Origin: Diplocarpon mali
Taxonomy: Eukaryota > Ascomycota > Leotiomycetes > Helotiales > Drepanopezizaceae
Assembly (NCBI GenBank): GCA_024741835.1
Contig: JAENRP010000149.1
Coordinates: 40,347-104,346, forward strand
Length of the DNA: 64,000 bases
Direction of reading: 5' to 3'
Below are positions 23,851-36,100 of the stretch, piece after piece. The position numbers and the translations under genes were made by a program. Below the pieces are notes generated by a model, which saw nothing but the letters and a program-made list of their open reading frames with translations, was not told the origin of the DNA and did not search any database. The first letter of the stretch is position 1, and each line of letters opens with the position of its first letter.

Positions 23851-24111
23851 TTGTATTCCAGTTTTACCCTAATTATAATATATAATAGAACGCAGGTAAA
23901 AGAGGATAGTATCTACCTTTAAAGTAACAACTCTAGCTAGATTCGCATACCTTTCGCCTTTTCCCCTTTAATAGTAACTGATATTACTTTATATATTTAA
24001 GTTAGTATTTAAGGTAAGCTAGAAATATAATCAAGTACTCCTTAAAATCAAGAAAGAATTCTTCAGTTTAATAACCTTACTATTTATAGTAAAGGTGCTA
24101 CTATTAATTAG

Positions 24112-24410
24112 TATAGGTTCTATACTAGTAATCGATATTTATATAAATATAGTTAAGTACTTATTATTAAAAAGAATCTATTATAATATCTATCTATCTC
24201 TATATAACTAAGATAGTACCTTTATACCTCTAAATATCCTCTCTCTTATATTCCCTTTTAGCCGTATATAAATATCCTTCTAAGGTCCTCCAGTTGAATA
24301 GCCGTCCGAAATACATATGAAACCCCTTATATCGCATATGGTATAGCTATGTGGGATGACCCTAGGAACAAGGATGGCTTGCCTCTTGCATAAGAATCTG
24401 CGTACCAACA
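24112..24410 (-). repeat. Copia-D 5' LTR
   Basis: 299 bp. The last ~80 bases on the plus strand keep CpA/TpG dinucleotides that the partner LTR has lost. Confidence 0.9.
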
Positions 24411-24415
24411 ACTAC

Positions 24416-24611
24416 TCTAGGTAGCAGCCTACGCTAGCGAAGCGAAGGTATAGTAAATAATTTTTTTTTCTTTTCGAATTTGAAATTGAAGGTAAATCTC
24501 TATTTACTAAATAGAATAGGTAAGGGGTCGAAAAAACAAGCTGATCTTATATTCGAAGGTTATTGCTTAACTTTCTTTAAAAACTAAATTAGTAAGATCT
24601 AGGCGCTATAT
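24416..24611 (-). other. Gypsy-1 leader fragment between two insertions
   Basis: About 196 bp left between Copia-D and the left LTR of Gypsy-2. No coding signal. Assigned to Gypsy-1 by the nesting logic only. Confidence 0.4.
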
Positions 24612-24856
24612 TATAAAACTGAGGGGAGACAACACAAGAATAGGCCTAAGGGAAGACCTAAAAACAAGAGGAGGAAGTACCACAAGCGGGCTCTCTTAAA
24701 TAAGATATTAGGAATAAGTCCCAAGTATAGGGTATATTTAATACTATGGCGATACGCGCTATCTTTATATATAGAAGATGGCCCTTTTATCCTCCTACTG
24801 TCCTGCGCCGATCATATGATATATATTATAAGACCTATCTGTCCTAGGTCTCTATA
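24612..24856 (-). repeat. Left LTR of Gypsy-2 (3' LTR, or a solo LTR)
   Basis: 245 bp, alignable over its length with 53858-54102 and, inverted, with 59257-59503. Flanked on both sides by TATAT, which in such AT-rich DNA may be chance. Confidence 0.8.
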
Positions 24857-25042
24857 TATATCTTAAACAATAAAAGTAGTAGCCCTTACTACTATTAGCA
24901 AAGAATACAAAATAATATAGGTCAAGGCAATAGCATATCAATTACTAGTAAACCCTAAGTGTAAGAAAACTAATATATTAAAAGGCCTAAACTAGGGCTA
25001 TATTATTATCAAAGGTAAAAGAAAAAAAAGAAGGGGTTTTTT

Positions 25043-25111
25043 NNNNNNNNNNNNNNNNNNNNNNNNNNNNNNNNNNNNNNNNNNNNNNNNNNNNNNNNNN
25101 NNNNNNNNNNN
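25043..25111. other. Assembly gap (69 N)
   Basis: A run of N between an A/G-rich stretch and resumed coding-like sequence. The 3' end of the adjacent minus-strand ORF falls in or near it. Confidence 1.
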
Positions 25112-28100
25112 TACGCTTTTCACCTATAGGCCAGGCCCAGGAGTTAGAAAACGAAACTAGCAAAATAGACAAATAAGCTATAGAGTTATAAAAATAATCA
25201 AAAATAGTACTAACCCAGATGTCAATTTTCCTTAGTTCTCTTTAAGGGATAGGGAGAACTATTACTAGATAATACTCTCTTTACTAAACGACCACTTCTT
25301 CTTATAGTATTGCTATTAGTATCTAACGAGGTAGGTCTTGGTATAGCAGGAGCTTCTATACTCCTTGCGAATGCTAGTATAGTATAACGGCTTCTGCAGA
25401 TAGGAAGAGAGACTTATATTATAGCATTATTATTATCGTCGTCTTTATCATTATTATTATCCTCCAGAGAGTCACCTACTGCTAAGGGGGATGCGGTAGG
25501 GGATTCGACGGATATAAGTTCCTTATCCTTGCCCTTTTCTAGATCGAGTCGCAGGCCGGGCCCAGGAGTCATTTCTAGGGTCTTTGCTTAAGGTTTCTTA
25601 GTGCTGTATTTTTCGAGAAGAATGACTTTGTCGATCATATTATCGGCCTTGATACTATTATCTATGCCCTTAGTCTTAGCCTAAGACTTGTCTCTATATA
25701 GCTATAGCTCTAACTGTTGAATCATTTTCCAGGTGTTTATAAAATCTTCAAATAGTTCTTGCTTGTATTTCTTTAAATAAGTTATCAACTGCGTGATATC
25801 CTTTGCAAATAAGTCTTTTACTATTATTATAACTAATAGATCGTTCTATAGTCTTCTTCTTATAAGCGCCTTTGATAATAGACTACCTTTCGTTATTCTA
25901 AGTATTGTATAGAACTTTGCGGATGATTCGCCTATAATATTCTATCTCGCAGTCCAGGGTCGCTTTATATTAATGACTTCGATTAAAAAGTCCTCTAGGT
26001 CCACTCTGTTTTCAAGGGCTTTATTCCCGATAACTTTAGTATAGTTATTGCTGATTATAAGGAAGCTGCCTTTACTAGGTTCTTGTTTTAAATCTAGGTT
26101 AATGAATATTCCTTATCTTATAAACACTAAGAATAGGATAGTCTTATTAGAAACGTATTCTTTTAAGAATGTCCTTTGTTTAGTATTCAGTTCTTTTTAT
26201 TAAATAGCGCTTTATATTAAGTTTATTAAAATCTATTAAGCATTCTTAAGTCTGGTTAGTATAAGGATTAATAATTCGTAAGACTTCTCCTATATAGCAA
26301 ATTGGCCAGTCGACTGTTTGGCTGCTAGAATAATATAGTAGTTAATAGTTCTATTATTAAGAAGGCTAACCCGCGAGCCAGGCCTAGGAGTTAATCTTAT
26401 AAATCTTATATTAGTATCAATTCTAATTGCAATAATTTTTAAATAGTGGTCAACCCTAATAAACTATACAGGCTTAGGGTATATTACTAGCTTATATAAA
26501 GAATTATAATAAGTAAGCAAAGCGCTTAGATACAATCTATAGTGCATTTTCAGAGTCTATTATATCAAATTGTAAGTCATATTATAGAGGAACGCGGATA
26601 GAGGAGCTGGCTTCTTATCGGAGACTCAGAAGTAGTATTAGTACATTTCTAGTTCTTCTTATACTAATGTCAAAAATGAAGTCTTTATACGAGAACTATA
26701 ACTATATATATATATAGCACTTAGAAAGGCATAGCTAAATAGCTTAGGCATATTTAAAAAACCTTTGCTTTAGAATGATATTAATTTGTCACTAGTCAAT
26801 ATAGCATTATACTAGGCAGGAATCCAGGCGATATTATAGAATAATTTCAAAGCTTTAAGTGCTACCTTAAACTTAGCGAATCCTAATAATATATCTTTCT
26901 TGACTTAGCTTGCTATTCTATTGCTAGTGGCCACAATTGCATAATTCCTTAGGTATAGTAAAAACAACTTTAGGTCGGGTGCAGTATAAAATTTATATAT
27001 ATTAGAGGAAACTTGCTTATTAGTTAAAGATACTATTATCAGCTTATAATATTATATATATTATTATTTATATAGAGTATAAAATTTTTCGAAACTGAAG
27101 TCTTTAAATATCCTTATCACAAATTTGCTCAGTTGTATCTTTATCTCTAGTATTATTGTAATCTTGAATCTATTGCTATATTAAAGTATTATCTTAATAT
27201 TAAGGGGAACTTTATAGCACTCTATAGATATAATTATTATACTATTTTCTGGCTTTTCTTTAAGGATATAGTAGTCGCCTTTCAATTTCTTATGCTTAAT
27301 AAAGAAATGCATAATATTATCTATAGAAAATTCGTCTTATTATAGCTTTATAATTTATTTAATAGCTCTTGCTATCGCTTCCTATACTAGTAAAACTTCT
27401 CCTTAACCTTCCTTTTTCAAATGCTTTATTATTAACTTATAGAATTTCAGAACAAATTTTTATAGGTCTTTGGAAAAGGTTTACATAATATCGGCTATAT
27501 CCTTCTTAATATTGTTAAAAATTTCTATTATATTAGTAATAGGGTTGTTCTCTTCGTCTGTTAGATTATCTTCAAAGTCTATATCATTACGTATTCTAAC
27601 CCGTAGGCCGGGCTTATAAGTCAACTTCTTTGCTACTAGTATTCTAAGTGTTTAAGGCATCTCTAGGGATAGTAAATCAAACTCGTCTAAGTCTAATGAT
27701 TAGTAATTGCGATAGTTAGCTATTTGAGTTCTAAGTATCATAGGCACCTCTGGCTCGGGGACATCCTCCTTATATAGTACTTCTACCTATAGGCTAGGCC
27801 TATAAGTCAAATTTTGCTTATTAATTGAATCTTCCAAGGGTGGTAGCATTTTCTAAGCGGTAGGTATAATAAACTCTTATCTTTCCGTCTTATTATCAAA
27901 GTAGTTTATAGTATACTTAGCTAGATAGATCATCTTTTCCTTTATAATAAGTAAACTACATTATGACTATTGCAAACCGAGGGTATCTAGAACTGTTTGG
28001 TCTAGTAACGCAATATTATTATACTAAGAGGGGCTGTCCTTTATAGTCTGAATAATAGAATAGATAATAGTACTTGAGAAACCTATAAATTTTCTACCTC

Positions 28101-28620
28101 GCGCACTATTTCCTTATAGCTTTTTTATACCCTCTTAGATAGTGAAATGATTTAATACCTATATGGCCTTTGCTACTAGTTAGTATATCTTAAAAATTTT
28201 GCCAAACCCCTATAGGGCGTTATTAGCAGTAATATCAATTATAAAGTATATTTGAAAAAGTGTATTATAAGTACTACTTATAAACTGCAACAACCTTTTT
28301 ATATACTCATTTTTCTTATCTTAATTCTTCTGAAATAGATCGATTGAATTAGCATACCTCTAATATTCCTATAGGAATTTTTCATAATCGATTCCCTTTA
28401 TCTTAAGCTTATTCTTAAGAAAATCATCAAAGCCTAAAAATCCTTCTTCAACCGTAGAGATTCTATAGTTTAATACTTCAATAGATGAGTTCAGGAATAC
28501 CTATTGTTCTATTTCACCTAACGTTCTATAAGTGCTTACTATATTTTCTAATGATCTTAGTAACTTGCCCTCTTATAAAAAGCCACCCTTTAATATTAGC
28601 TTATTACTAGTAGTATTCAT
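25112..28620 (-). pseudogene. Unknown ORF 1 in Gypsy-2 (paralogue of ORF 2)
   Basis: A long minus-strand coding frame from a possible Met at 28620 to the assembly gap, broken by TAG/TAA where Gln or Trp would be expected. The N-terminal third is hydrophilic and helical in character, with LGEIEQ, then LGFDDFL, then LKIKGIDYEKFL. These segments line up with LGDIEQ, FNDFL and LRLKGISRKEFL in ORF 2. It carries five 24-bp palindromes (25122, 25547, 26369, 27599, 27785). I recognise no known domain: no protease, polymerase, integrase, envelope or chromodomain motif. Same strand and order as pol, lying on the 3' side of it. Confidence 0.5.
25122..27808. repeat. Five dispersed 24-bp palindromes in Gypsy-2 unknown ORF 1
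   Basis: Copies start at 25122, 25547, 26369, 27599 and 27785. Confidence 0.8.
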
Positions 28621-29199
28621 TGACTTGCTACCTAAGGCAACAATTGATATATTCTTCTTAGGTATGGCTTTCTTATTTAAGCTTAGTAGTACTATAATGA
28701 ATTAGTCGGCAGGAGGGGTAGCTTTAAATGAAGAGATGATTATTTAAGAAAGATTAATAATACAGGAGGCCTATACTAGAAAAGATTGATAATAGAAAGA
28801 TAATAGTAGTAGTGCTAGTATTATAGGTCTAGTAGGGTTATAGAGAAAGTAAAAAAGTAAAATCGTCGTGCGGGGAGAGGCTTATTTATAAAGTTTGGAA
28901 TCGCGCTAGTGTACAAAGGAAAAGTAGGTATAATAAGCTTAGAAGTAGGAATAAAAGTAGGGTATGACGCATATAAGGACCTATAATTAGTAAATGATAA
29001 TTCTTTAAAGGTAAGGATAATATTTCAAAGGTAAGCGTTAGAAAGTTGTATATAAAGGAAATAATCAAAGGGTAGATTATATTAAGAGTAAAGTAGAGTA
29101 AAGAATATATATAGAATAGAATAATAAATAGAAAACAAAAAGGTATAGGTATATAGAAAGTAGATAATCTTAAAAAATTCAACTTCTAATTTGCAATTT
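28621..29199 (-). other. Spacer between the two unknown ORFs
   Basis: AT-rich with no shared coding signal. The 98-codon minus frame at 28886-29182 is hydrophobic low-complexity sequence and is not supported as a gene. Confidence 0.4.
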
Positions 29200-32100
29200 C
29201 TCTAAATGATTTTTCAAAGGGGGTAGTAGACTCAATTCTTTAGATCGTTCGACTTAATTATCGGTTTTATTATCACTTTAGAGTCTTCTTCTCTTGCATT
29301 AGTTCTTGCTTCTTAGTGATTTTTCAGCTTTAGGGACCTCTTTCAAAGGATCTTCTGTTAGTACCCTTAGATTTGGTGGCCGAAGTTCATCTGAACTATC
29401 TTATAGGCTAAAGCTGGCCGAGTCCAACCTTACTCGCGGGCTGGGCTCGCGAGTCAGTCTTAGCGTCTCTAAGCTTAAGGGTAAAAACAGGGGATTAGTT
29501 CCCAAATCAGGGTCTGGCACTATGCTAGTATTATAGCTTGTCTCTTTTCCGAATTTTCTTATAATAATATCTTTATCAATTAGTATATCAGGCTCTTAGA
29601 TAGCATTTACTTTATCGCATTATCTCTAAGACTTAAGTCTATAAAGAAGCGACTTAGTATTTGTAACGTTCGTCTAGGCCTTAATAAGGGTATTGAAGAG
29701 CTTTTGATTATATTTTATAAGGTGGATTTTCAATTCGTCTTTATTAAGAAGAAATAACTCTTATACTTCGATTATAACTAATGGATCCGTCTAAGAGCGT
29801 TAATTAATAATGGCTTTAAAGAGGCTACTGCAGTTCTTAAGATAAAAAGCTGCTTTGAAAGGTATAGTGGTCCTACTTGTATTAATCTATTAAGGTACTA
29901 GAGGTTGCTTTAAAGTAGAGATTGAAAAGATAAGATCAGAGATTCAAGTCTTATTTTCTAAGGTATTCTTATTGCAAATAGCTATATAATTATTGCAAAA
30001 GGCTATAAAACCACTAGTCTTATAAGGATTGTCCGAAAGCATTTTAAGAAGGTATCCCTATTTTATTATCACTATAATTGGATTGCTATTATTAGTGATA
30101 GGTCGTAAGATCTCCTTTCGCTTCAATTTTACAGTTATTTAAGCTAATTGAGATTTTAAATTAAGTGCTTAAGAAGTCTATCGACTTATCTTCTTCGCAA
30201 ATAGAGTAAGTTTTATATTCGACTAAGAGCTGACCCACCTATTAAGGCTTCTAAAAGCTGGCCCTTATCCGATTAGTAGGATTTGATAATCTAAGACTTG
30301 CTTTCTAATAAAATTGACTCGCGGGCTAAGACTGCAAGTGAAAATCGGAATTTCTTTATTAGCAGCACTTATATCTCTCTTTATTAAAACGACTTAATTG
30401 TAAAGACTAAGGCCAATCAATTAGGGAGGTTTAAGATAGGCTATAAGCTGATAGGCTCCTTTACTTTTCGCTATTATAGCTAAGAGGTAGAGTCTATAAT
30501 ATATCCGAAGGACTTATTAAGTAAGATTAAACATTATATTATAAAGAAAATAAGAAGGTATAAAGGTTACGTTATCTATAAGGCAGAAGTGATAAAGGTA
30601 TATCTCTACTTCTTATCTTATAATAGAGAGGAATGTACTTGTAAAAGCATTATTATTAGTAGTAAAATTGTCAGTTAGGAAGCGGCATTTAAAGGGTTCA
30701 GGCATCACAATTGACCCTTCTTCCTCTATTTCCTTTTGCTATTTATTGCTTAATAATATCGAAAAGAAAGAGTTATTCTATTTAATCGGCTCTAACGCCT
30801 TTAAGGCTTTAGGATTAGCCTTGAATTTTATAGCACCTAGAGATGCCTCTATTATTAATAGGTTAGATTTGCATATCTTTGAAGAGATAAAGAACTGATT
30901 ATTAAGGTAAATTAGAAAAAGATTAATATCTTCTGCTATATAAAGAAGTTCGAGGTATTTAATAGTTTTATTAATATTAAATCCTTTATAATTAAGACTA
31001 TAGTAAATTGAAAGAGAGCGAATATAAAGGTCGCAAAGTCTTCTCCCTTCGATTCTTACGCTAGGAAGATACTATTAAAAGCGAGTCTTTATTGCAAAGG
31101 ACACTTGAATATTATATTATTCTTTAAGCTCAAGGTTGAGAATAACCGATTAAGGCATATTACTATAATTACAAATATCCTAATCAATAGATTCCTCTTC
31201 GCGTTCTCTTTCTTATAAGATAAAATAGTCCCGCTCGGCATCCGAGAGACTAGGTTCTTAACTTCTGCAATTATTAAAGAATTAAACAATATCCATAGGG
31301 GCGAACTTATCTAGGATAAGCTATTGAATTTGTCTAATAGCTCTCCTAGTTATCTCTAGAGTAGAAGGAATAGGGTCTTCCCCTATATTATCATTTTTAA
31401 ATCGGTTATATATAAATATGAAAAAGTTAAGAACTAGCTCCTTTAAGTTATTAGGAAAGGAGTCTAAGCAAGCGTATAATCCTTTGGTTTTAAATTGCAA
31501 ATTAGCTAAGGTGGCTATCGAATAATCCATCCTTTTTAAAGGTCGAGCTAAAATTGGTTATTTAGCTAGAGGAGAGTCTCTTAAAGATTCCGAAAATTCT
31601 AAAGAGGCTGCGCTAAGCGTTTAAGCAGTCTGTTTAATAGCGGTTTTTAGAATTATTTCGGCAAGAGGCAGGTTGGGTCCAGTTTTAAAATTCTTATTTC
31701 TAACTCCTAGTCTAAGACCGCGAGTCAAATTATATAGTTTAGCGCTTATCGTATCTTTAAGCTAAGAGGCGAATTTCAAAGTAGGCTTGATTATAAATAA
31801 CCAATTCTCTTCTTTATTATTAAAGAAATCTTATTCAAACTCTAGCATAAGAGTCCAGTTTTCTTTTAAAACAAGCAACCTATAAGCAGAAGCGCAGAGC
31901 CCTAGTATATTAATAATAGTGCTATTAGGTAGGGTAATATCTACAGCCTAATTTGATCTTTTTATAACTCTATTAGCTGCTATAAGTACTGCATTAGATA
32001 GGCCTACAAATCTGCGACTGCGAATTCGATTGCCTTAGAATTTTACTACTCCTTTTTAAATGATAAAGAAATTAAGAATTTGAATAGCTCTGGCTATAAG

Positions 32101-32571
32101 AGTGTTTTCCTTAAGAATTTTTAATAATACTCGCCTTTTATTATTAAAATCAATATTTGTTAAGAAATATAAATAAAATAGGAGTCCTCTTTTATTAGTG
32201 GCTAAATTATCTAATTATCGAATAGATTCTTCCCTTTTATCTTAGTCCATTTTAAAAGTATTAGCTAAGGTTATATATTAATTTGCGTTAGCTAAGAATT
32301 CCTTTCTGGAGATTCCCTTTAGTCTTAATTCTTCGGTTAGGAAGTCGTTAAATTGGAGAATTCCAGGGGCTACCTAGGTTGAAAGGTTGCTAATAGCATT
32401 CGCGTAAGCTAAAAGGAGTTTTTATTGCTCTATATCTCCTAAGGCTATGTAAGTCGATTTAAAGCTCTCTAATAATGCAATAGCTCTACCGTCTTAAGAG
32501 AAGTTTATAACTAATGCTTATTTATCCCTTATTATAGTAGATAAAACCATTTGTAAGTTCTTTAAAGGCAT
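29200..32571 (-). pseudogene. Unknown ORF 2 in Gypsy-2 (paralogue of ORF 1)
   Basis: Begins at Met 32571 (MPLKNLQMVLS) and can be followed leftward for more than 700 codons through TAG/TAA stops. Recognisable segments are LGDIEQ, LQFNDFLTEEL, LRLKGISRKEFL, DKREESIR and LYFLTNID, then an open stretch at 31321-31530 (MDYSIATLANLQFKTKG) and SIVMPEPFKCRFLTDNFT near 30670-30730. It is homologous to ORF 1 over at least the first ~130 residues. Three 24-bp palindromes (29432, 30317, 31703) lie in it; the two I translated, at 30317 and 31703, are in frame. No known domain recognised. The left end is approximate. Confidence 0.5.
29432..31726. repeat. Three dispersed 24-bp palindromes in Gypsy-2 unknown ORF 2
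   Basis: Copies start at 29432, 30317 and 31703. The one at 29432 is nearly perfect (arms ACTCGCG and CGCGAGT). Those at 30317 and 31703 are in frame with the coding reading. Confidence 0.8.
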
Positions 32572-32670
32572 ATTGCTTATAAAAGATAAGGAGTATAAAT
32601 AAGAGAGTTCAATAGGGTATAAGAATTAAAAGGAGCATATAAGCTGCAATAGGTTTGCTATATATATATC

Positions 32671-32865
32671 TATTGAGCTTAAGTGAGTCGGCGCAGTAGG
32701 TATAGGAAACTTCTAGAGGTCGATGGTTGATATATTAGTAAGAGTTAGGGAAGGAAGGTTACCCCTTTCTTCCCTACAGCTATATACGTATCAATATCCT
32801 ACTGACTAAGCAGTAGGGTCATATGATAATACATTGGAGTGATAATTGTATTACCTATCTTAATA
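32671..32865 (-). repeat. Copia-C 3' LTR
   Basis: 195 bp. Identical in length to 38574-38768, 55716-55910 and 62145-62339, the last two inverted relative to it. Confidence 0.92.
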
Positions 32866-33003
32866 CCCTTACTTAGACCTTACTCCAATTGACCTGCAGT
32901 TGGGAAAATAATAATTATCCTTTTACGCTAATCTAACTCCTAAGTATCTTTCTAAATTAAAAACAATTAATTAATAGCAACCTCTATTGAAATCACCAAT
33001 CCT

Positions 33004-33154
33004 ACTTATAGGGTAGGACCGGGAGTCAAATTTCTTAAAAGATATTCCTTTATAAGACTATATGACTTGACTCGCAGTCTAGGCCTAGGAGTCGATCTAA
33101 AAACTTTCCTTTATAAGACTACGTGACCTAACTTGCAAGGTAGGCCTAGGAGTT
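33004..33154. repeat. Three 24-bp palindromes at the 3' end of Copia-C
   Basis: Copies start at 33004, 33070 and 33131, each preceded or followed by similar TCCTTTATAAGACTA spacers. Confidence 0.85.
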
Positions 33155-36100
33155 ATCCTTAAGCCTACTAAGCCCTTACTATCTTTTGCAACCTTAGTAT
33201 ATCTTTAAACGCTTTAAACTTTGCAACTATCTCTAATAGCTTTATAAATCCATCTGCTACTATTCGATCGGTTAAGATATAGGTGATCGATAACTTATTC
33301 TTCGCAATAAGGTCGTAGATGAAGTAGTAGGTAATATCAATATGTTTCGATCGCTTATACAAGTGTAGATTCTTTATAAGTGCAATTGCCCTTATATTAT
33401 CTACTTAAAGATTAATACAGTTCCTATCTTATTTAATATACTTAGCGAAACCTATATCTTTTAAAACTTAGGCAATCTATAATCCTTGCTTGCAATTTAA
33501 CGATATTGATATATATTTAGCCTTAGTACTTGCGGTAGCTATTGATTTCTACTTCCTACTTCCCTATAATATAGGTCTACTATATAGTACTGCTACGCTT
33601 CTAGATATACTTTTCCGACCTTTTATATTTACCTAGTCGGAATCGGTATATACCTTAAGCTTTGCACTTATATATTTCGTTAGTCTATATCTTACCTTTT
33701 ATATGATTATCGATTAAAGGTACCTTCTAAGTCGCTTGACTACATTTTTATATTAAATTGTCGGATCCTTTAGGTTCTGACTAAGTTGCCTAGTAATAAA
33801 GGCAATATCTGGTCTTATATATACTATAGTATATATAATTGCTTTAATATCCTATTAGTACTTCTTCAGATCTCCTCTTTGCTTATTTTTATTAATAGGC
33901 TTTAACTTGTTATACTTTCCTTCGATTAGAGTACGCTTTGGCTTAAAGTTAGGAGTATAAGTAGAGAGTCCTATTTGGTCTAGGATCTTCTTAATATACT
34001 GCTCTTAATCTAACCAGAGTTCTTGAGTGGAGCGGTTCCTTATAACGCGGATGCTAAGGATCTTATAAATTCCCTTTAGATCCTTAGTATTAAAACGTTT
34101 CCGAATTATTATAAAGAACTAATCTAATTGAGTGGTTGTTTTTATAGTTGCAGCAATATTATCGATATATAGTAGCAACTTGATTCTACGCTTAGCATAG
34201 GTAAATAGACAAGGGTCAGCTAGGCTTTAAACGAATCCTATTTTTACTAAAGCAAAGCTATATAAGAGGTTCTAATTATAGGCTGATTATTTAAGCCTAT
34301 AGATACTGCAGAGTATATAAAGAGAGTGGCTAGCGCGTATAGGAATACTATTAGGTCGGGAGAGAAAAATCCGTTCTTTTATAGTCGCTTTAGTAAATGC
34401 ATTTTTAATATCGTACTATCTGCATTCAAGGTCCTTAGCGGCTACTATTGCTATAAATATGCAAAGGGTGTCTATGCGAACTATCGGCGCAAACGTGTCG
34501 AAATAGTCTTCTCTATACTATTAGGAGAAGCCCTTAGCTATAAGCCTTGCCTTATAACACTCTAAGGTTCCATTTACATATATCTTAATTATAAAGACCC
34601 ACTTTATTAATACTAGGTTTATATCCTTTAGCGTCGGTTCCTCTATCTATATGCTATTTGTAATAAGAGAGCTTATCTCCTTTTAAATTACCTTACTCTA
34701 TACTGCTCCATTCTCTAAGTCGTTAATAGCTTTATTATACGTCTTTAGAAGAGAGATTTTCATTATCCCTTTAGCGGCTAGGAACGCATTATCTTTATCG
34801 AAGCTCTATTGAAGTTCGAGCTTGTAGATCCTATGCGCTATTATAGCCTAGATATGCTTAGACTTACATTCATCTAAGGTATCTTCTGATTCTAAGTCTC
34901 TATTCCTCTTTAAGGACGTAGGTTCGGCTATAGGTTCCGTAGGCTTATCATTTAAGGAACCGCTTTCTAGTAGTAGAGGCTTATTATTACTTATACCTAT
35001 TTCGGGAATATCCTTTACTATAGGCGCTTTAACTGAAGGGATAACGATATTAAAGTTATTCTATACTTTAGGCAATTCGCGGACGATAGGAATAGTCTAT
35101 TCGGCCTTTAGACGACCAGCTGGTCGTCGATTAGCAAGTGCGCTTAATATGCCTAAGCTAAGAGAAAGGGGTTATTAGTTTAACTTAATAGTATTACCGT
35201 CGAGTGGTATACCTTGCGAATCTTTAAGTATGCAGAGCTTTAAGGATAGCTCCCCTCTATTTCAAGATTCGTCGAACTCAATTACTAAGGATATGATTAC
35301 TCGCCTTAGATCTAGCGCATATACTATCTATTGCTTTATTATCTATTTAATATACTTAATAAATATATACTCTCTACCTTAGTCTATTAGCTTCTTACTC
35401 TTTATACCCGCGGGCCAGGACTTCGGGCTAATGTAGGAGTAGCAGACGCTTCTAAAGACGCGGATATAGTCTAGGCTTAGTTTCTATCCGAAATATATCT
35501 TATATGGCGATATTCGGGTACTATTAACTATTAGTCTATTACCTATTCTATTTCGCAGATATACGTCTGCCTTAACCGCAAGGTCCTAGAATTCCAATAG
35601 CAGGTCAGCATCTTATAGTAAAGCGCAATAGTCAGTCTCTACTTGCTAGATGCTTCGCTTAGTAATACTATTCTAATAAGAACCTTCGTATATTACAATT
35701 GGTTTATAACGAACTCCTTATTTTGCCTATTTATTAAGCTTTACCCTAATCTCTAATGCGTTATCAGACCTAATAGCTATTAGCTTTAACTAAGTCTAGC
35801 GTTCCTCTATTACTTTCTAAGTTTCCAGCTTTTCTATAAGCTTAGATTTAGTCCTAGCGCAAATGGTCTATATCTACTAAGTGGAGTTATCTACTATTTG
35901 AGAAAACCAATTATTTCCTCTAATCAAGGTTATAAATGGTCTAGTAGTATCAATGGATATTAGTGCTAGTATCGAATCTTTCTATAGACTAAGCTCAGTT
36001 TGCGTCTGATTTCGAAGTTTTATTAGCTTGCAAATTCGGCACACTAGGCGATCCTTCGGTACTTAGATCTTCCGTTTTAGGATCAAGACCTTATATAGGC

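Larger units (their letters stand above)
16385..24410 (-). mobile_element. Copia-D, complete element nested in Gypsy-1
   Basis: 8,026 bp, with two 299-bp LTRs and an exact 5-bp duplication ACTAC at 16380-16384 and 24411-24415. Minus-strand LTR reading starts TGTTGGTACGC, typical of fungal Copia elements. It is longer than usual for Copia because about 1.7 kb lies between RNase H and the 3' LTR. Confidence 0.9.

Noticed and set aside
29306..29536. 76-codon plus-strand frame rich in Ser/Gly/Leu
   Set aside because: It is antisense to the Gypsy-2 unknown ORF 2 and includes the palindrome at 29432, which is open on both strands.
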